Shown in pieces: positions 25,077 through 32,179 of a stretch of 41,925 nt of DNA (positions are counted from its first letter, which is position 1; every line of letters begins with the position of its first letter). The notes beneath the pieces were generated by a model, which saw nothing but the letters and a program-made list of their open reading frames with translations, was not told the DNA's origin and did no database searches. Both the position numbers and the translations under genes were made by a program. Origin of the DNA: Bacteroidota bacterium (GTDB lineage Bacteria > Bacteroidota > Bacteroidia > Chitinophagales > Chitinophagaceae); the NCBI GenBank assembly GCA_947476825.1, contig CANJRV010000019.1, forward strand, positions 1 to 41,925, read 5' to 3'.

Positions 25077-25496
25077 TTAAAGAGAAATAGTAATGGAATA
25101 AACACCATTATTGTATGATAGTGGATATTTTCCAACATTAACTATTAAGGAAGTTCTAGAGCCGAGTGCATTACTTATTTCTTCAGGACATATCCAGATT
25201 TCATCAAATGTTATATAATTTTGCCCTTGAAAATAGAATAGCTTGTCATGTTGTAGAGCAATTAAATCACTTTCTGATAGTGTAATCGTTAATGTACCAG
25301 CATCCTCATCTAAATCTAAACCTCCTTTAATCATTGTCTTATCGCCATCTATTGTCACTTTACAGAGTCCAAATTTTTCACAATTTTTACTTGCTTTGCC
25401 AATGGTAAATCCAACTGTAATATGAATTTTTGGTTTAGCTGTAGTGTGAAGTGCAATTGAAGAAATTACAATCATCATTAAAATAATTTTTTTCAT
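25077..25496 (-). CDS. Small secreted cysteine-containing protein A
   Basis: 139 residues from the ATG at 25496. The frame could extend upstream to a TTG at 25568, but the ATG gives a proper signal peptide (MKKIILMMIVISSIALHTTA). The mature protein begins KPKIHITVGFTIGKASKNC and has Cys pair NCEKFGLC, then a predicted all-beta body (GTLTITLSESDLIALQ) and the C-terminal KYPLSYNNGVYSITI. It is a paralogue of 23827-24228. It is the first gene after the LytTR-type promoter at 25842 and is followed directly by a strong hairpin, which suits a highly expressed product. Function is unknown. Confidence 0.72.
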   Translation of the reverse strand: MKKIILMMIVISSIALHTTAKPKIHITVGFTIGKASKNCEKFGLCKVTIDGDKTMIKGGLDLDEDAGTLTITLSESDLIALQHDKLFYFQGQNYITFDEIWICPEEISNALGSRTSLIVNVGKYPLSYNNGVYSITISL

Positions 25497-25841
25497 AACA
25501 TATTTGGCTTTACTGTAGGCAGCCTTACCTTTATTTGTTTGTTTTTTTTGCCTACTCAATTCAAGCAATTTCGGCTTCCAGCTTTTTTGTTTTTACACCT
25601 AATGTTTAAAAACGGGCATTCGGTTTTGTACATCCGTAATATTCCATTCTCTATTTGCACTTCATCCTTTAGGTTTAGAATCTGTTTAGTTTTTTCAGTA
25701 GCTAGTCTCGTCTTTTACTAGTCATTACTGGGTTGTCTCTAACATGAATCAAGCACAGTGGAGAAATGAAAAATTACCAATCGTACTTTGTACTTTTCAT
25801 AACGTGTTCTTTTGTATTTCAAATAACTTTTGCTAGCGACA
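25497..25841 (-). other. Long 5' leader between the LytTR promoter and gene 25077-25496
   Basis: The predicted transcription start near 25835 is about 340 nt from the ATG at 25496. I see no complete gene in this leader. A 46-codon open stretch without ATG (minus strand, ending TGA near 25559) includes RMYKTECPFLNIRCKNKK, which looks protein-like but is unidentified. No known riboswitch motif was recognised. Confidence 0.4.
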
Positions 25842-25873
25842 CAAATATAATATCATGGCTCTCGCGCTTGCAA
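25842..25873 (-). promoter_or_regulatory. Bacteroidota promoter for the secreted-protein operon
   Basis: Minus-strand TTG (25871-25873), 21 nt, TATATTTG (25842-25849). This is the same pair of boxes and the same spacing as at 21758-21789; the sequence between (CAAGCG and GAG) is largely shared too. It points toward gene 25077-25496. Confidence 0.75.
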
Positions 25874-25879
25874 GAGGAA

Positions 25880-25912
25880 TTGAGTAACTCGGAATATTCT
25901 TGAGTAACTCGG
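25880..25912 (-). promoter_or_regulatory. Direct-repeat operator, probable LytTR response-regulator site, copy 2
   Basis: Two copies of CCGAGTTACTCAA (minus strand) at 25880-25892 and 25900-25912, again exactly 20 bp apart and abutting the -33 region. Same arrangement as 21796-21828. It lies 209 bp from the stop of the LytTR regulator gene. Confidence 0.6.
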
Positions 25913-25990
25913 AATTTTTGGTACTTTTTTAGGAAAAAAATGCGAAACAATAAAGTGCAATAAGTCAGAAAAAACTTCTTTAATAGATGC

Positions 25991-26070
25991 ATTGCGGCAA
26001 CGATAGAAGTGGAAATCCTTTTTGCTTGCTTTGAAGCAAAAAGATTGGAACGGATAGCGTGTTCGCCGCC
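25991..26070 (+). repeat. Dispersed intergenic repeat, copy 3
   Basis: 80 bp starting ATTGCGGCAACGATAGAAG and ending AGCGTGTTCGCCGCC. The core has a 10-bp perfect hairpin CTTTTTGCTT/AAGCAAAAAG. It lies just downstream of the LytTR regulator stop. Confidence 0.85.
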
Positions 26071-26121
26071 CAAATTATTTTCATTAGAATTTTAGTATGG
26101 CAGAAAAAATAGACTGTTCTC

Positions 26122-26868
26122 TCAAAACTGAATTCTTTCCATCACCTCTTTTTTATAGGTTGCGGATATTGGAATTTCTACATTGTCGCACATCACTAGA
26201 TTCCCAAATTTGGATGGTACGTATTTGTGAATCTGTTTGATATTGATGATATGCGAATGATGTACGCGAATGAATATAGTCTGTGGTAATTTCTTTTCGT
26301 AGTCCTTTAATGTTTTCGAGATAGTATGTTTTTTGCCGTCGGTTGTATACACTTTGGTGTAATTGCTCATGGCTTCCAAACGTATGATATCCGCTGTGCT
26401 GACGATAGTTTTTGCTTCGTGCGAAATGGGCAGTGCTATATATATTTCAGTGTTTGGTTTTTCTTGAACAACAGATTGTACCAAATGTATTTTTTTCTGC
26501 ACCCTTTTTACGGCTTCTATAAATTGCGAAATGACTAATGGCTTCAATAAAAAATGCGTGACTTCATGGTTAAAGGCTTCAGACGCATATTGCTTGTGAC
26601 CCGTTACCATCACCACATGCATGGATTCTAACTGTGCATTTTGTAAAAGATCAAATCCATTTTTATCATTGATTTCTATGTCTAAAAAAAGAAGATCGGG
26701 TTTGTATTGTTGAATAAGCGTAAGGCCTTCATGGTAATTGGTTGCGGTGGCTACTAATTCAATTTCTGGACAATAGGTACGGGCAAAGCTGCTTAATAAT
26801 TTGATGTTTAATTTTTCGTCATCAATAATAATGGTGCGAATCAGGTCATTGTTTTTCTGCTTGCTCAT
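26122..26868 (-). CDS. LytTR-family response regulator
   Basis: 248 residues. Receiver domain about 10-125 with acidic pocket DDE (16-18), phospho-acceptor Asp63 in FLDIEI, Thr89 in VMVTGH and Lys109 in FLLKP. LytTR DNA-binding domain about 148-248 (IIRLEAMSNYTKVYT, IFIRVHHSHIINIKQI). It is a transcriptional activator type whose members bind paired direct repeats. No histidine kinase of the usual membrane LytS/YpdA type lies in the window, so it is an orphan here. Its likely targets are the two matching direct-repeat promoters at 21796 and 25880. Followed downstream by repeat copy 3. Confidence 0.93.
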   Translation of the reverse strand: MSKQKNNDLIRTIIIDDEKLNIKLLSSFARTYCPEIELVATATNYHEGLTLIQQYKPDLLFLDIEINDKNGFDLLQNAQLESMHVVMVTGHKQYASEAFNHEVTHFLLKPLVISQFIEAVKRVQKKIHLVQSVVQEKPNTEIYIALPISHEAKTIVSTADIIRLEAMSNYTKVYTTDGKKHTISKTLKDYEKKLPQTIFIRVHHSHIINIKQIHKYVPSKFGNLVMCDNVEIPISATYKKEVMERIQF

Positions 26869-27036
26869 GCTTTATTAATTGCTAATATTTTCTCAAAAAG
26901 GAAAATAAAGATAATAAAGGAAGCAATACTTAGGTAGTTTTTAGGCTAAAGTTTTTTTATAACAATTACTTTATCGCAAAGGGCAATCATTTTCTTAGAG
27001 GATTTTAAGTGGGAAAGAAGTGTTTAATTTTATCTA

Positions 27037-27717
27037 CTATTTTTTTACAACATATAGATATTCCGCAAACCCTAGAATGTCCCAAAATACATTGGCTCTT
27101 ATTTTTCCAATTTGTAATAATGAAATTAAAATTCGTATGGGAGTAGCAAGAATGTAGTACCAGTTTCGTCTAATTCCACTGGATAATATGGTACAATTAT
27201 GTGCTGCAAAAATTGGAGCAAGTTCTGCTACCGAATAAACCCTTACATGTGTCGGATCATCATGAAAATTAAGTGTGCCATACATGGAAGGCAAGGTGAG
27301 ACTTTTTTTGCCAGGAAATTCAATGTAAAAATGACCGCCTGGTTTTAATTTTTGTAGGAGCAAAGGCAATACTAAATCACCATTGTGCAGATGCTCTATC
27401 ACATGAGCCATATTGATATAATCAAAGAATGTATTTGGAACGGAATCATAATTTAGTTTGGTTAAATCTAATTCATAAAAGTCTTTCATTTGTTTAAAAT
27501 CCGCTTCGATATAATCTGTATTTTTATCCATATCCAAACCATAATAATTACAGTTAGGGAATACCGCCATCGTTTTGCTTGCAGATCGATTTCCTGCACC
27601 GACGTCTAATAAATTAAAGGACTTGCCTTGGGTGGCTTTGGAAATATATTTGAATTTGATATTAATTATTCGGCGAATTGATGATGTAAGCGTATTCATA
27701 ACGGCGAATTTAATCAT
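27037..27717 (-). CDS. Class I SAM-dependent methyltransferase
   Basis: 226 residues. The SAM-binding motif is FNLLDVGAGNRSASK at residues about 34-48, followed by the acidic end of strand 2 (YYGLDMDKN), motif HVIEHLHNGDLVLPLLL (His105-Glu107) and the GGHFYIEFPGKK strand. The H-[VI]-[IL]-EH signature matches Methyltransf_11/23 enzymes acting on small molecules or sugars; the substrate is not evident. ATG at 27717 with an internal Met at position 7 as an alternative. It starts 7 bp after the LamG gene stop, so it may be co-transcribed with it. Confidence 0.85.
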   Translation of the reverse strand: MIKFAVMNTLTSSIRRIINIKFKYISKATQGKSFNLLDVGAGNRSASKTMAVFPNCNYYGLDMDKNTDYIEADFKQMKDFYELDLTKLNYDSVPNTFFDYINMAHVIEHLHNGDLVLPLLLQKLKPGGHFYIEFPGKKSLTLPSMYGTLNFHDDPTHVRVYSVAELAPIFAAHNCTILSSGIRRNWYYILATPIRILISLLQIGKIRANVFWDILGFAEYLYVVKK

Positions 27718-27724
27718 TCAACCA

Positions 27725-28777
27725 TTAGTATAAAGCTATTTTTTTAGTAATCACTTTATTTTGCTTGTCTATAATTTTAATGAGTAAAAATTGGTTAGGC
27801 AAGAAAGATAAATCTAATTCTACTTTACGCAAAAATGGCAATCTTTGTAGAACTCGTCCACTCATATCCATGATTTCAATTTGTTTATTTTCATTTGAAT
27901 TGTCGGTCACTTTAATATTCTTATTTGTACAAGTAACATTAATATTATCTTCTACATTCATATTTTTAACCCCAGTTGCTACGCCGTATAAATAACTATA
28001 GACAGATTCAATTTCACTGTCGGCAAGTGCTTTATTGAAAACAATTACTTCATCCATTTGCCCATTAAACCAATATTTATATGCAGGATTTTGTGTTACG
28101 CCTATATATACATTGTCTGTGCTGTTTCCCAATGGAACACTTGAATTGGATGTATAAGATGCAATAATATTAGTTGCTTTTAGCAGTGTGTCCATTTCAA
28201 TTTGGTAATACTTAATTGTGCTCCCGTTAAAACTAGTTGCCAAAAAATACCATTTATTGGTTTGGATATAATTAGAAGATGGAACTATTGTAGTTCCTAA
28301 ATTAGGCAACTGAAAGAAAAGCTTTTCCATGGTAGGATTAAATTGTCCGCAATTTTGATCATTATCTGCGACATACATTGCCCAGCTTAAATTGGCATTG
28401 TAATTAAATCCTTTATAAATAATATTATTCCCTTGACAGTTACTATTATAAAAACTATAAAATTTTATCAATGCGATGGTTGTGATGTTCGTCGGATTCA
28501 ACTGCGCATTACTCATCACTTCTGACCAACTACTGCTACCGTTAAAATCACCAGCTTTACCAGCAATATTTCGCCATCCATTTGTACTTACAATATTATG
28601 ATTGGTTCCATGATTGAGATTGCCACTTACATCATAAATAGAATCAAGTACTCCTCCTTCCGCCGCATCAAATGTCCAACGAGCGATGCATCCTGAAACA
28701 CCGCTTGGATAATTGGTTTGCGAAAAACCGCTTATGCAAACAATGAAAAGAATAAAGGAAAGGAAAAGTTTTTGCAT
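27725..28777 (-). CDS. Secreted LamG-domain protein with type A T9SS sorting domain
   Basis: 350 residues. Signal peptide ends CISGFSQ. LamG jelly roll about 28-258 (IARWTFDAAEGGVLDSIYD, SSSWSEVMSN, WFNGQMDEVIVFNKAL). Residues about 275-350 are a type A T9SS domain (KQIEIMDMSGRVLQRL, then LSFLPNQFLLIKI and KKIALY). It has the same architecture as the protein at 196-1200, suggesting two members of one surface family. It lies upstream of a methyltransferase gene by 7 bp; any functional link is uncertain. Confidence 0.85.
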   Translation of the reverse strand: MQKLFLSFILFIVCISGFSQTNYPSGVSGCIARWTFDAAEGGVLDSIYDVSGNLNHGTNHNIVSTNGWRNIAGKAGDFNGSSSWSEVMSNAQLNPTNITTIALIKFYSFYNSNCQGNNIIYKGFNYNANLSWAMYVADNDQNCGQFNPTMEKLFFQLPNLGTTIVPSSNYIQTNKWYFLATSFNGSTIKYYQIEMDTLLKATNIIASYTSNSSVPLGNSTDNVYIGVTQNPAYKYWFNGQMDEVIVFNKALADSEIESVYSYLYGVATGVKNMNVEDNINVTCTNKNIKVTDNSNENKQIEIMDMSGRVLQRLPFLRKVELDLSFLPNQFLLIKIIDKQNKVITKKIALY

Positions 28778-28841
28778 AAGTTACTTTTTTAATGGTTAAT
28801 GGTGAATTCGTTTTTTTTTTCTTTCTATTTTTTTAAAACAA

Positions 28842-29243
28842 TTAATCTTTAATCCAATCTTCTAATTTTATTCCGATAATCCTTTTAAAATGCTTGGTAT
28901 TATTAGTAACCATAATCAGTTTATGAATTACAGAGGTTGCGCCAATTAAGAGGTCGAAATCATCAATAGGTGTTCCTTCTTTTCGCAGTCTTGCTTTTTC
29001 CTTTGCGTATAAATCTAATGAATGAAAGATTGGCAATATTTGTACACCTGTAAGAAAATTATTTAATGCTTTTTTGTTTTTCTCTGGCTTCTCACTATTC
29101 TCGACACCAAATTTAAGTTCAGCCAAAGTTATTTCAGAAATGAAACAATTCTCAGATGTAACTTTATCAAATTTTGTTTCAAGATCAAACTTCCCTTTCA
29201 TGTAGAAGATGGCAATATTTGTATCAATTAAATATTTTTTCAA
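28842..29243 (-). CDS. VapC-type PIN-domain toxin, TTG start
   Basis: 133 residues. The PIN acidic residues are visible: Asp7 in YLIDTN, Glu42 in LAELKFG, and Asp97 in DDFDLLIGA, with VTNNTKHFKRI near the end. VapC toxins are endoribonucleases that cleave tRNA or rRNA when free. No ATG precedes the essential YLIDTN, so the TTG at 29243 is the likely start; it overlaps the antitoxin stop in TTGA (4 bp), implying translational coupling. Partner antitoxin is 29240-29485. Confidence 0.88.
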   Translation of the reverse strand: MKKYLIDTNIAIFYMKGKFDLETKFDKVTSENCFISEITLAELKFGVENSEKPEKNKKALNNFLTGVQILPIFHSLDLYAKEKARLRKEGTPIDDFDLLIGATSVIHKLIMVTNNTKHFKRIIGIKLEDWIKD

Positions 29244-29485
29244 AACGATTCAATTTGCCGATTTGAAATTCTACTATTGCGAATTTCGTCAATAATTTCT
29301 TCTGCTGTTTTTGCTGATTCAAAAGCACCGAATGCTTTTTTGAATGAGGATTTTTTTTTAGTCAAGTCTGTTTTAACTGATGTGGACAATTTAGAAATAA
29401 GGTCAAGTTTATTGTTTGTACTCAAATTCTCTAAAAGCTCCACATATCCATCAATAATTGTTGTATTTATTTCTGCTGTTCTCAT
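29240..29485 (-). CDS. Antitoxin partner of the PIN toxin
   Basis: 81 residues, short helical sequence with basic centre (KTDLTKKKSSFKKAFGAF) and an acidic tail (TAEEIIDEIRNSR). The position immediately upstream of the PIN gene with a 4-bp overlap is diagnostic. No clear AbrB, RHH or Phd DNA-binding motif is visible, although the N-terminal ILE/ELL-rich helix could be the DNA-binding or dimer element. The C-terminal tail is the likely toxin-binding segment. Confidence 0.8.
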   Translation of the reverse strand: MRTAEINTTIIDGYVELLENLSTNNKLDLISKLSTSVKTDLTKKKSSFKKAFGAFESAKTAEEIIDEIRNSRISNRQIESF

Positions 29486-29555
29486 GCTCCAAATTTAATA
29501 TAATAAAATGATATGTACATTAAAGTTTAATTGAGTTATTCTGTCTAACTACTCT

Positions 29556-31850
29556 CTACTCCTTAATCACTTTTCTAGTGACTGTTCCTTCATTCGTTTG
29601 AACAAGTATTGTATACATACCACTAGACAAATTTCTCAATGAAATATCTGTAGAACTCGCCATTGGTGCAGCTTGTAAACATGTTTTGCCAACAGCATCT
29701 AGCACTCGAATGGATTGAATGGTTTGTTTGTTTTTATTTTCAATATGTAATTTATCTGTTGTTGGATTTGGATAAATATTGATTGCATTGTCCATATTTA
29801 TGTTTTCAGTATTGGCTGGAAATTGTTGTACGATAACCTTACCAAAATATGGTGTATAATTTGGTTTAGTTGCTGTTGCATACATGGTATCTAAAACATT
29901 CAATGAATCGAATGCTAAGAAGGAAGCAACGCCACCAACTACATTTGCGGATGCCCAATATTTGCCTTGATAATAAAGCCCAATCGTAGCGCCATCTACA
30001 GGACAGTTAACCCAAAATGTTGTTGAGCCTTTGCCAATATAAGGGCTATGTGTGCAACTCAATGCACCTTCATTTTTTGTATATAAAGAAACAGTAGGAT
30101 CACCAAAATAAACCCAAGTATCTGTCATGTCATAACCGCCAGTAGTTCCATATTGATCATTCATACTTGCACATGCATCCATACAGATTGCACCTAATTT
30201 AGATTTTAAATTACTTGGCCTTGCACCGCGTAAAACTGCATTAAATTCATCTTGTGCTTGCATAGGTTCATCCCATAATTGGTCTATCACAGACATATAA
30301 CTGGAAATAGATCCCGTTGGATTGGTTGGTGTACCACCTCGTTGCCATGCTTCGGAGAAACAGGTTGTGCTGAGAAAGTTACCTGTTTGACAACCTACTA
30401 CTAAAAAGAAAGGCCATGATCCGTTTGTATTTGTTAGTGAGCTAACATCTCCTGTATTGAAGCTGGTAGTTACGATTAAATCTGAGCCGCCATGTCCACA
30501 ATAATTGATTAAGCTACAGCCTGTATTTACTTCTGTTGTAACCTCTGCAGCAGTTGGATATCCAGCAGCATCATAGGTGCCATGGGATGCAACGCCGTCA
30601 AATAATTCCGTATTGTGTAAGTAGTTATAATAAATTTTATTGCTATCCATAATGTCTTCTATATGTTCATAATCATATTGATTATCGTCGCCAGTGCCTT
30701 GCTCACTTGCGATACCCAATTGACGTTGCATCCACGCGTCTGTATTCACATGGGGTGTTTTTTCGTAGGCTAAAATTTTATTCAATTGGGTTTCTATTTC
30801 TGTGGTATTTGCACCAGAAATACGACCCATGATTAAATCTGGGTAATGATCTACTGGCGTAATATAGCCATACGGATTATCGCCTGGGCCACCTAGTCCT
30901 GGATCATTCCAGGCAGTGTTATAAGTTGGAATATTTACTTGATCACCAACCAATAAGCAATACGCGATTTCGTAGGTTTGATAATATTTTTTGATCAGAT
31001 TTCTAATATTGGTTTCGTTCACACCACCAGTTATGGTATCGGCTTTTACCAAAAAGGTTTTAATCCCTTTCATCTGTTTCCAAGTATTTAATGGTGCAAT
31101 TTTGTTGAGATAAGTGGAAGGGCAGATGATCAACATACTGCCTTGTTCTGTGATTGGCGCATACCTTGTTTTATGACTTTCTTGCGTCAAGTTTTTTGGA
31201 TAATTGATAAATTGATTGGCGTAAATACCATCAAATTCTTCAACAATTTTTGATGGCATTTTGTTTGATACTGATGCATTATTTGAGCTGTTGTTTTTGT
31301 AGCTAACGCGCAATAAAAGCGAGGTAAACACACGTAGTGTTTGCGTTACTGGATTATATTGAATTGGAAATACTTGTACTGTTTGTCCACGAAAATCACG
31401 AAGTATATAAGGCTCTAAAACGTGACTTAAAGTACTTGGATAAAATTCGTTTTTTGTATACACTGGATCATACACATAAGGGATAGAACTAGGTTTAATC
31501 GTGCGAGAAAAGCTTCCTTTGCTTGGCGCAACTTGGGTATTTGGGTAATCAGTAAATCGGCTTTCTACAATGGATACTGTCGCATTTTTTTGGTTCGGAA
31601 GAAGGACTGAAAAAGCTAATTTAGGTAAATTGGGGCATCCCTTTTGGAGTATGGGTGTTCCTGATGGAATACTGATGCTTACTGCCTCTCCGAGTGGTGT
31701 ATTTACCTTTCGTTGCTGTACATCGCCCACTTGTATATGAATAGTGGTTTGCGATTCATTATCAGCAATCACTAGTATACTAGTATTTTTTTGTGCGAAT
31801 AAAAAGGTGGAAACAAATACAAGAATCAGGGATAAAAAAATATTTTTCAT
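29556..31850 (-). CDS. C25 (gingipain-like) cysteine peptidase with type A T9SS domain
   Basis: 764 residues. Signal peptide 1-19 (FLFAQ). Residues about 20-220 are the C25 propeptide. The catalytic region (about 225-600) has His453 in LINYCGHGGSD and Cys487 in FFLVVGCQTGNF, which are the catalytic pair. Residues about 600-680 may be an immunoglobulin-like spacer. The C-terminus from about 690 is a type A T9SS domain (INIYPNPTTDKLHIEN, LSSGMYTILVQT). C25 peptidases are extracellular Arg- or Lys-specific endopeptidases; PorU, which processes T9SS cargo, is a relative. Substrate specificity here is not evident. Confidence 0.93.
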   Translation of the reverse strand: MKNIFLSLILVFVSTFLFAQKNTSILVIADNESQTTIHIQVGDVQQRKVNTPLGEAVSISIPSGTPILQKGCPNLPKLAFSVLLPNQKNATVSIVESRFTDYPNTQVAPSKGSFSRTIKPSSIPYVYDPVYTKNEFYPSTLSHVLEPYILRDFRGQTVQVFPIQYNPVTQTLRVFTSLLLRVSYKNNSSNNASVSNKMPSKIVEEFDGIYANQFINYPKNLTQESHKTRYAPITEQGSMLIICPSTYLNKIAPLNTWKQMKGIKTFLVKADTITGGVNETNIRNLIKKYYQTYEIAYCLLVGDQVNIPTYNTAWNDPGLGGPGDNPYGYITPVDHYPDLIMGRISGANTTEIETQLNKILAYEKTPHVNTDAWMQRQLGIASEQGTGDDNQYDYEHIEDIMDSNKIYYNYLHNTELFDGVASHGTYDAAGYPTAAEVTTEVNTGCSLINYCGHGGSDLIVTTSFNTGDVSSLTNTNGSWPFFLVVGCQTGNFLSTTCFSEAWQRGGTPTNPTGSISSYMSVIDQLWDEPMQAQDEFNAVLRGARPSNLKSKLGAICMDACASMNDQYGTTGGYDMTDTWVYFGDPTVSLYTKNEGALSCTHSPYIGKGSTTFWVNCPVDGATIGLYYQGKYWASANVVGGVASFLAFDSLNVLDTMYATATKPNYTPYFGKVIVQQFPANTENINMDNAINIYPNPTTDKLHIENKNKQTIQSIRVLDAVGKTCLQAAPMASSTDISLRNLSSGMYTILVQTNEGTVTRKVIKE

Positions 31851-32012
31851 TCTAGAAATAAATTAAAAAAATGAAATTATAGGAAAAATCTGAATTACGG
31901 CGTTAATATTGCAGATATTCTGAATGAAAGAATAGATAATGACACAACGCTGATTTTTTAATTCTATTTTTAAATAAAGCCTACTGAGCCTAAATCTTAC
32001 TTTCATCTGTAA

Positions 32013-32094
32013 TTACCTCGGGGTGTTTAGCACTTTGCTGATCTGAGAAGATACCCGTGAACCTAGAACAGATAATGCTGTTTAGGAAAGGTAA
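32013..32094 (+). promoter_or_regulatory. TPP riboswitch (THI element)
   Basis: The conserved parts are in order: CTCGGGGTG (32017-32025), CTGAGAAGATACCCGTGAACC (pyrimidine-binding region, 32043-32063) and GATAATGCTG (32071-32080). TTACC (32013-32017) can pair with GGTAA (32090-32094) as P1. This is a thiamine pyrophosphate aptamer ahead of the TonB-dependent receptor gene at 32180. Confidence 0.92.
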
Positions 32095-32123
32095 GTGAAC
32101 AAGCAATTCTCTTACCCTTTTTT
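32090..32123 (+). terminator. Riboswitch-linked hairpin and T-run
   Basis: GGTAAG (32090-32095) can pair with CTTACC (32111-32116), followed by C and six T (32118-32123). The 5' arm is the same GGTAA that closes P1 of the TPP aptamer, so the two structures exclude each other. The stem is only 6 bp, so a translational mode is also possible. Confidence 0.55.
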
Positions 32124-32179
32124 ATTAATTAACCGTCGTGCAAAAAGCATTTGCTTTTGTATGGCACAAAAAAAAATGG

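Noticed and set aside
25497-25568. TTG start for small secreted protein A
   Set aside because: The extra 24 residues are basic and hydrophilic and precede a canonical signal peptide at the ATG.
32138-32179. GTG start for the TonB receptor
   Set aside because: It would place 14 residues ahead of the signal peptide and lies within a potential hairpin; ATG 32180 is preferred.
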